Part shown: positions 24,515-33,092 of the stretch, one piece after another
Layout: each line of letters opens with the position of its first letter
How positions within the stretch are numbered: position 1 is the first letter of the stretch
Assembly: GCA_028693165.1 (NCBI GenBank)
Contig: JAQUVX010000008.1
Location: 104,177 to 168,176, forward strand
Direction of reading: 5' to 3'
DNA: 64,000 bases
Origin: Lachnospiraceae bacterium
Lineage (GTDB): Bacteria; Bacillota; Clostridia; Lachnospirales; Lachnospiraceae
Made by a program: the position numbers and the translations under genes
Notes under the pieces: model-generated
Told to the model about the DNA's origin: nothing
The model's input: only the letters and a program-made list of their open reading frames with translations
Database searches by the model: none

Positions 24515-25192
24515 TTACTGTTCCTGCTTCTTTGCAACCTCGCCCTGCTTCTTATAGATAGAGCCTGCATCGACACAGGTGCGTACACTCGACAGCGGAT
24601 AGATATTGCAGTTCTTGCCGATCACAGTTCCCGGATTCAGCACAGAGCCGCAGCCCACCTCGACGTTGTCGCCGATCATGGCTCCGAATTTCTTGAGGCC
24701 CGTCTCGATGTCGCCGTCTTCTGCATGAACCTTGACGAGGCTCTTGTCAGACTTTACGTTGGAGGTGATGGAGCCGGCTCCCATATGGGACTTGTAGCCC
24801 AGGATAGAATCGCCCACATAGTTGTAATGCGGTACTTGAACGCCGTCAAACAAAATGCTGTTCTTAAGCTCAGAGGAATTGCCCACAACTGCACCCTCGC
24901 CGATGATCACTTTGCCGCGGATAAACGCACAGTGACGCAGCTCTGCGCCCTTGCCGATGATGACCGGTCCGATGACGCCTGCGGTCGGAGCGATTTTGGC
25001 ACTCTTGTGAATCCAGAAGCCCTTCTTCGGGCTGGCATATTCATCCTGCGGCAGAGACTCGCCCAGCTTCATGATAAACTCCTCAATGTGTTCCAGTGAC
25101 TCCCACGGATACTCATACTGCTCCAGCAGCTCCTTCGCCATCGTATGCTCCAGGCTGTACAGATCCGTTGTCTTCATCTCATTCTTTTTCAT
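24515..25192 (-). CDS. Left-handed beta-helix protein resembling GlmU acetyltransferase domain
   Basis: 225 aa. An N-terminal helical section (~1-60) is followed by hexapeptide repeats (IHKSAKIAPTAGVIGPVIIGKGAEL, IIGEGAVVGNSSEL, AMIGDNVEVGCGSVLNPGTVIGKNC), the fold of the GlmU C-terminal acetyltransferase. There is no pyrophosphorylase domain, although related proteins are often named UDP-GlcNAc pyrophosphorylase. It is probably a sugar-nucleotide or amino-sugar acyltransferase or a binding protein. AAGGAG precedes the ATG. It is downstream of topB on the same strand. Confidence 0.8.
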   Translation of the reverse strand: MKKNEMKTTDLYSLEHTMAKELLEQYEYPWESLEHIEEFIMKLGESLPQDEYASPKKGFWIHKSAKIAPTAGVIGPVIIGKGAELRHCAFIRGKVIIGEGAVVGNSSELKNSILFDGVQVPHYNYVGDSILGYKSHMGAGSITSNVKSDKSLVKVHAEDGDIETGLKKFGAMIGDNVEVGCGSVLNPGTVIGKNCNIYPLSSVRTCVDAGSIYKKQGEVAKKQEQ

Positions 25193-25215
25193 GTTGTTGT
25201 CTCCTTGATTTTGAT

Positions 25216-27252
25216 TTATTTATAATTTTTCTCTGTCTGCTCGAAACATTCGCGCAGTTGATACTGATTATTTAACTTGAATACGCCGTAGGTTCTTCCT
25301 GCCACAAAGCGCTCCAGCTTCTCCATGTACTCATCCGGCGTGATGCTTCCCTCTGCCACATAAGTCAGGCCCTTCTCCCAGCTGGCCGTCAGCTCCGGGT
25401 TCAGAAGCTGCCCGATGGAGGCGTTGACCACATCGAAAATCAGCTCGCCCAGCATCGTCGGCATGATGATCTGGGTCTTGCCATTTAAAGCCAGGTATTT
25501 GATATTGACCAGTTTTTTCAGGATCTCAGCCCTGGTAGCACTGGTGCCGATCCCGCTTCCCTTGATCTGCGCCCGCAGCTCATCATCTTCGATCAGCTGA
25601 CCGGCATTCTCCATCGCAAGAATCATGGAACCGGAGGAATAGCGTTTCGGCGGTGAGGTCTCGCCCTCCTTGATCGTCAGGCTGTTGACCGGAAGCTCCA
25701 TGCCCTTTTTAAGCGTCGCCAGCATGGCGATGAACTCCGGATTCTCCAGATCCTTTAAATTGGTCTCCGAATCCGCACCGTCTGGTCGATCTGCATCCTT
25801 CTCTGCTGCCGCATCTCCCGCTTTCCTGCGGACACCTGATACATCGGCTACCTTTAAGTATCCCGCATCCGTCATGACCTTAAAGCTGGTAAAAAAATGC
25901 TCCTGCCCCACGGCCAGCTCCAGCGCGTATTTCTGGTAAACTGCCGGCGGATAAAAGATACTCAGAAATCTTCGGGCAATCACTTCGTACACCTTCATCG
26001 CCAGCGGTGCCAGACTGCGCAGTGCACCAAAGCCCTGGCCGGTCGGCACGATGGCGTAATGGTCCGTGATCTGCTTGTCGTTCACATAGCGGGTCTTCGA
26101 AAGACCGCGGAAGCTGCCCTGCTCCAAAACCTCCGCCGCAAAGGCCTTGACCGGTTCAAAGTTGCGCAGCCCGCCGATATTCTTCTGGATCTCCTTGGAC
26201 ACCGCCGTGGAAAGTACACGTGCATCCGTACGCGGATAGGTGACCAGTTTCTTCTCATACAGCTCCTGCACCACCCGCAGCGTCTCATCCGGGCTGATCT
26301 TAAACATCTTGGAACAGTCATTCTGAAGCTCTGCCAGGTTGTAAAGCAGAGGCGGATTCTTAAGCTCCTTCTTCTTCTCGACCTTCACAAGCTGCCCTGC
26401 CATCGGCTGCACCTGCTCTAACCGTGCGATCAGCTCCTGCGCCTTCTCCCGGGTCTTAAACCCATTCTCCTTGTACAGAAACGGGGACTGGTAATAATAG
26501 GAGCCTTCCACGCCTCTCCACTCTCCGTCAAAGTTCATGCCGGAGGACTCGAAGTTGCCCACAACCCGGTAAAACGGAGTCTTCACAAATTCCCGAATCT
26601 CCCGCTCCCGCCGCACGACCATGCCCAGCACGCAGGTCATAACCCGCCCAACCGAGAGCACCGTCCAGTCTGTCTTCATAAAACTGGAAATCGTCGGGCC
26701 GTATTTCAGGGTCAGTAGCCGGGAAAAATTGATTCCCATCAGATAATCCTCTTTCGCCCGCAGATACGCCGACGCAGCAAGATTATCATACTCGGACCAG
26801 TCCTTTGCCGTGTTGATCCCCCGCAAAATCTCTTCCTCGGTCTGTGAGTCGATCCAGACCCGCTTTCTTGTCTTTCCCTTCACACCTGCCATCTGATCCA
26901 CCAGTCGGTAGATGTATTCTCCCTCACGCCCGGAGTCCGTGCAGATGTAAATGGTGTCCACATCCTGCCGCTGCAGCAGTCCGCTGACGATCTTGAACTG
27001 CTTCGCCACGCCGTCAATGACCTGATACTTAAATTCCTTTGGCAAAAACGGCAAGGTCTGCAAACTCCACCGCTTGTATTTTGGATCGTAGGCTTCCGGA
27101 TAGCTCATGGTTACCAGATGTCCAACACACCAGGTTACGACCGCTGTATCGGATTCGATATAACCGTCTGCCCGCTGGCCTGAGATCTTCAGCGCGTTGG
27201 CAAATTCTTTCGCCACGCTGGGTTTCTCAGCTATGTATAATGCTTTTCCCAT
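25216..27252 (-). CDS. topB: DNA topoisomerase III (type IA)
   Basis: 678 aa. Toprim domain at the N-terminus (MGKALYIAEKPSVAKEFANAL, TDSGREGEYIYRLV at ~106-119) and the catalytic tyrosine Tyr339 in VTYPRTDARVLS. The GSGIGTSATRAEILKKL block is the conserved C-terminal part of the core. No zinc fingers follow, as usual for TopB. It relaxes and decatenates DNA. It begins four bases after the amidase gene ends, in the xerD-amidase-topB gene string. Confidence 0.95.
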   Translation of the reverse strand: MGKALYIAEKPSVAKEFANALKISGQRADGYIESDTAVVTWCVGHLVTMSYPEAYDPKYKRWSLQTLPFLPKEFKYQVIDGVAKQFKIVSGLLQRQDVDTIYICTDSGREGEYIYRLVDQMAGVKGKTRKRVWIDSQTEEEILRGINTAKDWSEYDNLAASAYLRAKEDYLMGINFSRLLTLKYGPTISSFMKTDWTVLSVGRVMTCVLGMVVRREREIREFVKTPFYRVVGNFESSGMNFDGEWRGVEGSYYYQSPFLYKENGFKTREKAQELIARLEQVQPMAGQLVKVEKKKELKNPPLLYNLAELQNDCSKMFKISPDETLRVVQELYEKKLVTYPRTDARVLSTAVSKEIQKNIGGLRNFEPVKAFAAEVLEQGSFRGLSKTRYVNDKQITDHYAIVPTGQGFGALRSLAPLAMKVYEVIARRFLSIFYPPAVYQKYALELAVGQEHFFTSFKVMTDAGYLKVADVSGVRRKAGDAAAEKDADRPDGADSETNLKDLENPEFIAMLATLKKGMELPVNSLTIKEGETSPPKRYSSGSMILAMENAGQLIEDDELRAQIKGSGIGTSATRAEILKKLVNIKYLALNGKTQIIMPTMLGELIFDVVNASIGQLLNPELTASWEKGLTYVAEGSITPDEYMEKLERFVAGRTYGVFKLNNQYQLRECFEQTEKNYK

Positions 27253-27256
27253 GCAA

Positions 27257-27913
27257 TCAGGATTCCTTTCCTTCCCGGATGGCCGTCTTCATCTTCTTTT
27301 TCAGCGCCTTCCAGGCATCTTCATGTTCTACATAATATTTGGGACAGTTCTTCCCAATCACATCATAATGGCGGATCACATCCCGCTCATTTAAATTCAG
27401 TTCCTGACAGAGCCACGCCGTCAGACGAACCAGTGAAGCCGCCGTCTCCTCGGTGAACTCGCCGCTCTCATCCGGATGGCAGCACTCAATGGAAACCGTG
27501 TCATCGTTGCGCGGATAATTCGCATAAGCGACTTCATCCAGCGGAATACACTGAAGGATCTCGCCGTCAAGTCCGATGATGTAATGACTGCTGGCAGAGG
27601 TGGCGTTATTGCCGGTCTGTCCGGCCAGATTGTTGAAATAGCTCCGGTTCATCTCGGCACTGGTGCCGGGGTTTGCCACATAATGCACGACGATATCGTT
27701 GATCTGCGTCCGCTTGATCCCCGGACGCGAGTAAGGATTGCGCACAAGAAATTCCTGCGTGTACCAGTCCGGTGCCACCAGCTTGGAAAGCTCCGGGCGG
27801 TTCCGGTCCCGATACCAGCGCACAACAAGCATCCCTCCTGTGATCAGAATCGCAATCGCCAGAAGTACATCAATCAAGAGCACAAGAAGCATCCGTCGTT
27901 TTTTTCCTGCCAT
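27257..27913 (-). CDS. Membrane-anchored N-acetylmuramoyl-L-alanine amidase (Amidase_2)
   Basis: 218 aa. One N-terminal membrane helix (~8-32) anchors an Amidase_2/PGRP-like domain outside the cell. Zinc-ligand positions are His77 (IVVHYVANPG), His182 (RHYDVIGKNCP) and Cys190. SSHYIIGLDGEILQCIP and DDTVSIECC are family segments. It cleaves the lactyl-amide bond of peptidoglycan and may act in cell separation or sporulation. The ATG has a moderate GGAG upstream, and a TATAAT-like box at 27968-27973 could give internal transcription. Confidence 0.9.
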   Translation of the reverse strand: MAGKKRRMLLVLLIDVLLAIAILITGGMLVVRWYRDRNRPELSKLVAPDWYTQEFLVRNPYSRPGIKRTQINDIVVHYVANPGTSAEMNRSYFNNLAGQTGNNATSASSHYIIGLDGEILQCIPLDEVAYANYPRNDDTVSIECCHPDESGEFTEETAASLVRLTAWLCQELNLNERDVIRHYDVIGKNCPKYYVEHEDAWKALKKKMKTAIREGKES

Positions 27914-28013
27914 CGTATCACTCCAACCATCCTGGTCTTTCTCTTAAATATAATCCGTGCAGTGGTCATTATACCATACTTCGCGCTTGAAAAGAAGTGT
28001 GATTAAGTCTGTT

Positions 28014-28901
28014 TTATCGTCTCGGATGCGCCCCGGCATAGGCGGCGCGCAGCGGTTCCTTCTGTATGTAGGTGCAGTAGGCCTGCGTGGTCGCCAGATC
28101 TGCGTGACCCAGCATCGTCTGTACCGCCTGCAAATCCGCACCGCCGCTGATCAGATGCGCTGCAAAGGAATGGCGCAGCGTATGCGGTGTGATGTCCTCC
28201 TGAATCCCGGCCTTCTCGCCATAATATTTTACAATCTTCCAGAAGCCCTGCCGGGACATCGGTTTCCCGTTGCAGTTGGTAAAGAGCCACGGGGTTTCAT
28301 TCCCCTTCAAAAGTGCGGTCCGGGCATGTGTCAGATAATTCTGCAAGGACAGACTTGCCATCTTTCCAAAGGGAATCATCCGCTCCTTCGCACCGTCGTG
28401 GCAGGTGATAAATCCAATCGGCAGATTGACATCCGTAACCTGCAAACCGATCAGCTCGGAAACACGGATTCCGGTCGCATACAAAAGCTCCAGCATCGCC
28501 TTGTCCCGAAGCTCCTTCGGGCTGTCCCCGTCCGGCTGCTGGAGGAATCGATTCACCTCATCCACCGTCAGGATGGTCGGAATCTTCTTCTCGATTTTCG
28601 GGGTCTTCAAAAGCTCCGCCGGATCCCGGCGAATCTTCCCCTCATTCAGTTCAAAATGAAAAAAGGACTTGACCGATGCCAGAATACGGGAGATCGTCGT
28701 CGTCGCTTTGCCCTGTCGTTCCAGATAGAGAATATAAGAGTTCAGGCTTGTCTTTGTTACCTTCGCCGGTTCCGAAATCCCCTGCTGCTCCAGATACTCC
28801 TGCAGCTGCAAAAGATCGCGCCGATAGGATACCACTGTGTTCTTGGAAGCCTGCTTAACGTGTTCCAGATACGCAATAAAATCTTCAATTTCCTTTGTCA
28901 T
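28014..28901 (-). CDS. xerD: Site-specific tyrosine recombinase XerD
   Basis: 295 aa. An N-terminal SAM-like core-binding domain (KNTVVSYRRDLLQLQEYL) is followed by the catalytic domain with Arg146 (ATGIRVSEL), Lys172, His240-x-x-Arg243 (HTLRHSFA), His266 (LGHADLATTQ) and the nucleophile Tyr275. It resolves chromosome dimers at dif; no dif site was recognised in the window. The position next to spoIIM and a Nudix gene matches the Bacillus nudF-spoIIM-fur-xerD order (without fur here), so it is the housekeeping XerD, not a phage integrase. Confidence 0.92.
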   Translation of the reverse strand: MTKEIEDFIAYLEHVKQASKNTVVSYRRDLLQLQEYLEQQGISEPAKVTKTSLNSYILYLERQGKATTTISRILASVKSFFHFELNEGKIRRDPAELLKTPKIEKKIPTILTVDEVNRFLQQPDGDSPKELRDKAMLELLYATGIRVSELIGLQVTDVNLPIGFITCHDGAKERMIPFGKMASLSLQNYLTHARTALLKGNETPWLFTNCNGKPMSRQGFWKIVKYYGEKAGIQEDITPHTLRHSFAAHLISGGADLQAVQTMLGHADLATTQAYCTYIQKEPLRAAYAGAHPRR

Positions 28902-28962
28902 GCTCTATTTCCCCAATTTCTCCATCATTCAAAAAACCCTACGAATTGCTCGTGTAGATACC

Positions 28963-28991
28963 ATTATATCCGGCTTTTTTGATAAAATCAA
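28963..28991 (-). promoter_or_regulatory. Promoter of xerD
   Basis: TTGATT (28986-28991) and TATAAT (28963-28968) on the minus strand, 17-nt spacer. It lies about 60 nt before the xerD ATG. Confidence 0.75.
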
Positions 28992-29041
28992 ACACTTATT
29001 TCCCACTTTTCTACGCATTTTTGGTTACTTAACATAAAAAG

Positions 29042-29086
29042 TACAACATGTTGAACGGCTGAGATTTTTGATGTCAACATGTTGTA
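29042..29086 (-). terminator. Inverted repeat of two palindromic boxes after spoIIM
   Basis: TACAACATGTTGA (29042-29054) and TCAACATGTTGTA (29074-29086) are exact complements, and each contains the palindrome CAACATGTTG. On the minus strand the stem is followed by CTTTTT, so it can terminate spoIIM (stop at 29105). The self-palindromic arms could also be paired operator sites. Confidence 0.55.
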
Positions 29087-29104
29087 AAAAGCAGGAAAAA
29101 TTTC

Positions 29105-29629
29105 TCAAAAATATTTTGTAATCATCGGATTTATCCAGATTTCGCAGAGAATTCCCAGCAGGAAAAGCAGAACAACCGTTCCCCAAAAGCGGATTTTCAT
29201 CGTCTCGCGCACAAACGCATAGCGATAGAACAAAATTCCCAATGCAGACAGATAAAACAGTTCCTGGGGAAATCCGGCCATCAGAAACAGAACCAGCCCC
29301 AGCATTCCGCGGCACCAGGTCATAAGCACAAGCGACAGCCCCGCCGACAGTCCAAACACAAACAGCAGAAAACGGATTCCCGCCTGCCTCCCGCGGCTGT
29401 TTAACATCCAGAGAATCGCCAAAAATCCCAGCACGCGCAGGACCAGCACGCGCAAAACCACCGCAAATCCCCGCTCTGCCGCAAGACTCCAGCCCTGGCG
29501 CAGACTGTCATAAAGCACCTCATAGGATACGATTCCCGATGCAAACAGGCGATTTGCCAGAACCGCCGCCGTAAGCCACCCCAGAATCAGCCAAACCGGC
29601 AAATCCATTCCCCTCCGAAACGAGTTCAT
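29105..29629 (-). CDS. spoIIM: Stage II sporulation protein M (SpoIIM)-like membrane protein
   Basis: 174 aa from the ATG at 29629; a GTG three codons earlier is possible. About five hydrophobic segments. The C-terminal FYLSALGILFYRY ... LLFLLGILCEIWINPMI fits SpoIIM-type proteins, part of the peptidoglycan-remodelling machinery for forespore engulfment. Primary sequence is weakly conserved, so the call leans on gene order: Nudix upstream and xerD downstream, as in Bacillus. It supports a spore-forming host. Confidence 0.72.
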   Translation of the reverse strand: MNSFRRGMDLPVWLILGWLTAAVLANRLFASGIVSYEVLYDSLRQGWSLAAERGFAVVLRVLVLRVLGFLAILWMLNSRGRQAGIRFLLFVFGLSAGLSLVLMTWCRGMLGLVLFLMAGFPQELFYLSALGILFYRYAFVRETMKIRFWGTVVLLFLLGILCEIWINPMITKYF

Positions 29630-29679
29630 GCCGACCACCGTTTTTTTCTATTCTATGCGGCAGCCGGCATGTTTTAGTT

Positions 29680-30231
29680 CTAGCGATTGTATTTTCTTGC
29701 GTAGGCCATAACGGCGGCAACGGTCTTGGAATCCGTCATCTTGCCCGCGTAGATCAGTTCCTGCAAATCCTCCACGGTCCACGCCTCCACGTTGATGACC
29801 TCATCCTCATCCAAATGCTGTTTAGACGGGATCAGATTCCGCGCAACAAAGATATCGATCGCCTCGTCGCAAAATGCCACCGTCGTGTTCAGACTCATCA
29901 GATATTCCAGCTTCTCACAGCGGTATCCGGTCTCCTCCTCCAGCTCCCGGTACGCGCATTCGATCTTCGGCTCATCCGGCGCATCCAGCTTTCCGGCCGG
30001 AATTTCCAGCGTCTCACGATCCAGGGCGTTGCGGTACTGACGCACCATCAAGAGCCGCCCGTCATCCGCCACGGCCACCACCGCAGCCGCTCCGTCGTGA
30101 TGAATATAATCCCAATGAGCCTCATGTCCATTGGCAATCACAGTATCCTCATAAATCTTTAAAATGGTTCCGGTATATTTCAACTGGCGGTCCACACGGA
30201 TCACCGGCGGAATCTTGTTCTTCTCTTCCAT
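29680..30231 (-). CDS. Nudix hydrolase (ADP-ribose pyrophosphatase type)
   Basis: 183 aa from MEEKNKIPPVIRVD, with GGGAG seven bases upstream. The Nudix box is seen as GKLDAPDEPKIECAYRELEEETGY, and WDYIHHDGAAAVVAV with RQYRNALDRETLEIPAG marks the NudF-like ADP-ribose pyrophosphatase subfamily. It likely hydrolyses ADP-ribose to AMP and ribose-5-phosphate. It follows proC by about 26 nt and precedes spoIIM, in one apparent operon. Confidence 0.9.
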   Translation of the reverse strand: MEEKNKIPPVIRVDRQLKYTGTILKIYEDTVIANGHEAHWDYIHHDGAAAVVAVADDGRLLMVRQYRNALDRETLEIPAGKLDAPDEPKIECAYRELEEETGYRCEKLEYLMSLNTTVAFCDEAIDIFVARNLIPSKQHLDEDEVINVEAWTVEDLQELIYAGKMTDSKTVAAVMAYARKYNR

Positions 30232-30257
30232 CTGTATTCTCCCTTCCAACGTTCCTT

Positions 30258-31076
30258 TTATTTGATTCTGGTGCATTTTTCATAGCAGGCATCGGTCGCC
30301 TTTAAGATGGCGTTGCGCATGCCGAACTCTTCCAGCGCCGCCACACCGGCGATGGTCGTCCCGCCCGGTGAGCATACCTGATCCTTCAGTTTGCCCGGGT
30401 GCTCTCCGGTCTCAAGGACCATCCTGGCGCTTCCCAGCACCGTCTGTGCCACCAGCTCGTAGGCCGCCGCCCGCGGAATCCCGTATTTGACTGCGCTGTC
30501 CGCCAGTGCCTCAATAAACAGATACACGTAGGCTGGAGAGCTTCCGCTTGCACACACCACCGCATCCATCAGCTTCTCCTCCACCAGTTCCATCTTGCCG
30601 AAGGATTGGAAAAAACCGCGGATCGTGTCCTTCTCCTCCGCCGTCAGCTCGCTCTCCTGCCAGCAGACGCCGCTCATTCCCTCGCCCACCAGCGCCGGAG
30701 TATTCGGCATGGCACGGACAATCCTGCATGCCACCCCAAAGCGCTCCTTTAAACTGGCAATCGTAATGCCCGGTGCGATGGAAATGATGATCTGCTGTTC
30801 CGAGATCACGTCGCGGATTTCCTCGATCACGTGATCAAACTGCTGCGGTTTTACCGCCAGTACCACATAGCGGGCCTTGGCCGCACAGGTGCGGTTGTCC
30901 GCCGCCGGCTGCACATTCGTCCGTGCCGCCACATCCTCCATCTTCTCCCGGTTGCGGGCAGAAAATGTGATCTGCTGCGGATCATACTGATGCAGCAGCC
31001 CCTTTAAAATCGCATATCCCATATTTCCCATGCCAATAAAACCAAATTCATACGCAAACTGATCTGTTCCTGCCAT
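30258..31076 (-). CDS. proC: Pyrroline-5-carboxylate reductase
   Basis: 272 aa. It reduces 1-pyrroline-5-carboxylate to proline with NAD(P)H. The Rossmann start is FGFIGMGNMGYAILKGL, followed by VVLAVKPQQFDHVI, RIVRAMPNTPALVGEGM, ASGSSPAYVYLFIEALAD and the signature SPGGTTIAGVAALEEFGMRNAI. Upstream AAGGAG is about 12 nt from the ATG. First gene of the proC-Nudix-spoIIM group. Confidence 0.96.
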   Translation of the reverse strand: MAGTDQFAYEFGFIGMGNMGYAILKGLLHQYDPQQITFSARNREKMEDVAARTNVQPAADNRTCAAKARYVVLAVKPQQFDHVIEEIRDVISEQQIIISIAPGITIASLKERFGVACRIVRAMPNTPALVGEGMSGVCWQESELTAEEKDTIRGFFQSFGKMELVEEKLMDAVVCASGSSPAYVYLFIEALADSAVKYGIPRAAAYELVAQTVLGSARMVLETGEHPGKLKDQVCSPGGTTIAGVAALEEFGMRNAILKATDACYEKCTRIK

Positions 31077-31111
31077 ATATTCTGATTTCTCCTTTTTGTT
31101 TCCTGTATTGT

Positions 31112-31145
31112 AAAGAAAGACCTGCGCTTATTATAGCGCAGGTCT
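31112..31145 (-). terminator. Terminator of the DEAD-box helicase gene
   Basis: On the minus strand AGACCTGCGC pairs with GCGCAGGTCT across an 8-nt loop and is followed by TTCTTT. It lies about 37 nt past the helicase stop. Confidence 0.85.
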
Positions 31146-31181
31146 CCCAAAAATCCAACTGTTTCCATGGAAACGATTCTA

Positions 31182-32921
31182 TTATTTGCCGTTTGCCTTT
31201 TCCATGTGGATGCTCTTGCCTTTGATCTTAACGTTCTTCATGCAGTCCAGCACTTCGTCCGCACAGTCCTTCGGCACTTCCACAAAGGTGTATTTGTCGT
31301 ACATGTCGATGCTACCGACCATACGCCCGGAAATTCCGGATTCCCCTGCGATGGCTCCCAGGATGTCGCCCGGCTTCACGTTCTGATCTTTTCCGATGTT
31401 GACGAACAGTCTCGCCATATTCTCGTTGTCCTGATCCTTCACGCGCGGGCTGCGTGCACCACGTCCGGTCTCGCGGCTTCCTCTGCCGTCACGGCCATCA
31501 CCACCACGGCTGCTGCGACCGGAATCTCTTCCTGTGCGTCCGCTGCTGCCATTGCTGCGGCTGCGGCCGTAGGAATCCAGATCATCCAGGGAACGAGCCG
31601 GCTGGCCGTCCATGATGATATCCTGATTTTCCTCGCCCATGGTCATGCGAAGCAGTGCGCCTGCCAGCTCCAGGGAGGTGTAATCCTCCTCCAAAAGCTT
31701 CTTCTCCACGATGTGAAGCACACGGCTCAAATCCATGTCTGACAAAACCGCTTTTGCCTGATCCAGAATCTTCTCCGCTTTGATCTCCGTGATATCATTC
31801 AGAGACGGAACCGCCTGCGGAATGATCTTGGTCTTACAGTAGCGCTGGATATCGCGCAGCTTGTAAACCTCTTTGCCTACGACGAAGCTGAAAGCGATTC
31901 CCTCGCGGCCTGCACGGCCGGTACGGCCAATTCGATGCACGTAATACTCATCATCCTGCGGAATATCGTAGTTGAATACGGCTTCCACATCATCGACGTC
32001 GATTCCGCGGGCTGCCACATCCGTCGCCACCAGAATCTCGGTACGGCCATTACGGAAACTGTTCATGACACGGTCACGCTGGATCTGCTTTAAGTCTCCG
32101 TGAAGTCCCTCTGCAAAATAGCCGCGTCCCTGCAGCTCCTGAACCAGATCATCCACCTGTCTCTTGGTGTTGCAGAATGCCACGGAAAGCTTCGGTGCGT
32201 ACATGTCCAGCAGACGGCACATTACTTCTACCTTGGACTTCGGCTTTACCTCATAATAATACTGGGTTACCTTCGGAACCGTCAGTTCCTTCTTTACTAC
32301 ACGCACGATCTGCGGATCCTTCTGGAAGGTCGTCGCGATCTTCTGGATTGCCGCCGGCATGGTCGCCGAGAACATAATGGTCTGACGCTCCTCCGGAAGC
32401 TGGCTTAAGATGGTCTCCATATCCTCCAAAAAGCCCATGTTCAGCATCTCATCTGCCTCATCCATGATTACCGTATGCACCTGGTCAAACTTCACGGTCT
32501 TGCGGCGCATATGGTCCATAACACGACCCGGGGTTCCGACGATGATCTGTGTGCCATCCTTCAGTCCGCGAATCTGACGCACGATATCCTGTCCGCCATA
32601 GATCGGAAGGATCTTAACGCCATGCATATATTTAGCAAGATTACGAATCTCTTCTGCCACCTGGATCGCCAGCTCTCTGGTCGGACACAGGGCAATGGCC
32701 TGCAGCTTCTTGTTCTTCGGATCGATCTTCTGCAGCATCGGAATACCAAACGCTGCGGTCTTACCGGTTCCGGTCTGTGCCTGCCCAATAATATCAAGCC
32801 CTTCCATCTGTACCGGAATCGCCTTCGCCTGAATCGGTGAAGCTTCCTCGAATCCCATATCCGTCACGGCCTTTAAGATTCTCTCATCCAACTGTAATTC
32901 TTCAAATTTCATTGTTTCCAT
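31182..32921 (-). CDS. DEAD-box RNA helicase with DbpA-type RNA-binding domain
   Basis: 579 aa. Helicase core: Q-motif region (FEELQLDERILKAVTDMGFEEASPIQ), AQTGTGKT, PTRELA, TPGR, DEAD, SAT, then VATDVAARGID and HRIGRTGRAG. A Gly/Arg/Ser-rich linker (about 455-500) is followed by a C-terminal RRM-like DbpA domain (~503-579, RLFVNIGKDQNVKPGDILGAI). The layout matches CsdA/DeaD/CshA-type helicases that act in ribosome assembly and RNA decay. Its long 5' leader holds a terminator-like hairpin and two other stems, suggesting leader control. Confidence 0.93.
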   Translation of the reverse strand: METMKFEELQLDERILKAVTDMGFEEASPIQAKAIPVQMEGLDIIGQAQTGTGKTAAFGIPMLQKIDPKNKKLQAIALCPTRELAIQVAEEIRNLAKYMHGVKILPIYGGQDIVRQIRGLKDGTQIIVGTPGRVMDHMRRKTVKFDQVHTVIMDEADEMLNMGFLEDMETILSQLPEERQTIMFSATMPAAIQKIATTFQKDPQIVRVVKKELTVPKVTQYYYEVKPKSKVEVMCRLLDMYAPKLSVAFCNTKRQVDDLVQELQGRGYFAEGLHGDLKQIQRDRVMNSFRNGRTEILVATDVAARGIDVDDVEAVFNYDIPQDDEYYVHRIGRTGRAGREGIAFSFVVGKEVYKLRDIQRYCKTKIIPQAVPSLNDITEIKAEKILDQAKAVLSDMDLSRVLHIVEKKLLEEDYTSLELAGALLRMTMGEENQDIIMDGQPARSLDDLDSYGRSRSNGSSGRTGRDSGRSSRGGDGRDGRGSRETGRGARSPRVKDQDNENMARLFVNIGKDQNVKPGDILGAIAGESGISGRMVGSIDMYDKYTFVEVPKDCADEVLDCMKNVKIKGKSIHMEKANGK

Positions 32922-32944
32922 TCATTTTCCTCATTCTTTCCCAT

Positions 32945-32981
32945 GTTCCGTTCTTCGGAACCGCAATATGCCACGTGGCAT
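32945..32981 (-). promoter_or_regulatory. Two stem-loops in the helicase leader
   Basis: GTTCCG-TTCTT-CGGAAC (32945-32961) and the palindrome ATGCCACGTGGCAT (32968-32981) lie between the leader terminator-like hairpin and the ATG at 32921. They would fold in the mRNA 5' UTR. Role unknown. Confidence 0.6.
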
Positions 32982-32995
32982 GCCCAACGCTGTTC

Positions 32996-33049
32996 AAAAA
33001 GCAAACGAGAGGGTTCAAGACAGACCTTGAATCCTCTCGTTGCACACAA
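32996..33049 (-). promoter_or_regulatory. Terminator-like leader hairpin (possible attenuator or small RNA end)
   Basis: Arms 33026-33041 and 33004-33019 pair (AACGAGAGGaTTCAAG with CTTGAAcCCTCTCGTT), followed on the minus strand by TGCTTTTT. It starts within about 10 nt of the predicted transcription start from the promoter at 33056-33084, so a ~55-nt terminated RNA is expected unless the polymerase reads through to the helicase. It would also stop read-through from the upstream response-regulator operon. Confidence 0.75.
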
Positions 33050-33055
33050 GAAATA

Positions 33056-33084
33056 ATTATATCACAAATCATATTCTATGTCAA
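33056..33084 (-). promoter_or_regulatory. Consensus promoter of the helicase leader
   Basis: Perfect TTGACA (33079-33084) and TATAAT (33056-33061) on the minus strand, 17-nt spacer. It lies within 40 nt of the response-regulator stop codon. Confidence 0.9.
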
Positions 33085-33092
33085 TTTATTTT

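Noticed and set aside
28014-28901. XerD-type recombinase as a phage or element integrase
   Set aside because: Flanked by spoIIM, Nudix and proC in the conserved chromosomal order, with no phage genes nearby.
27957-28982. Long plus-strand frame opposite xerD
   Set aside because: XerD has all catalytic residues and a promoter. The opposite frame has no initiation signal or domain.
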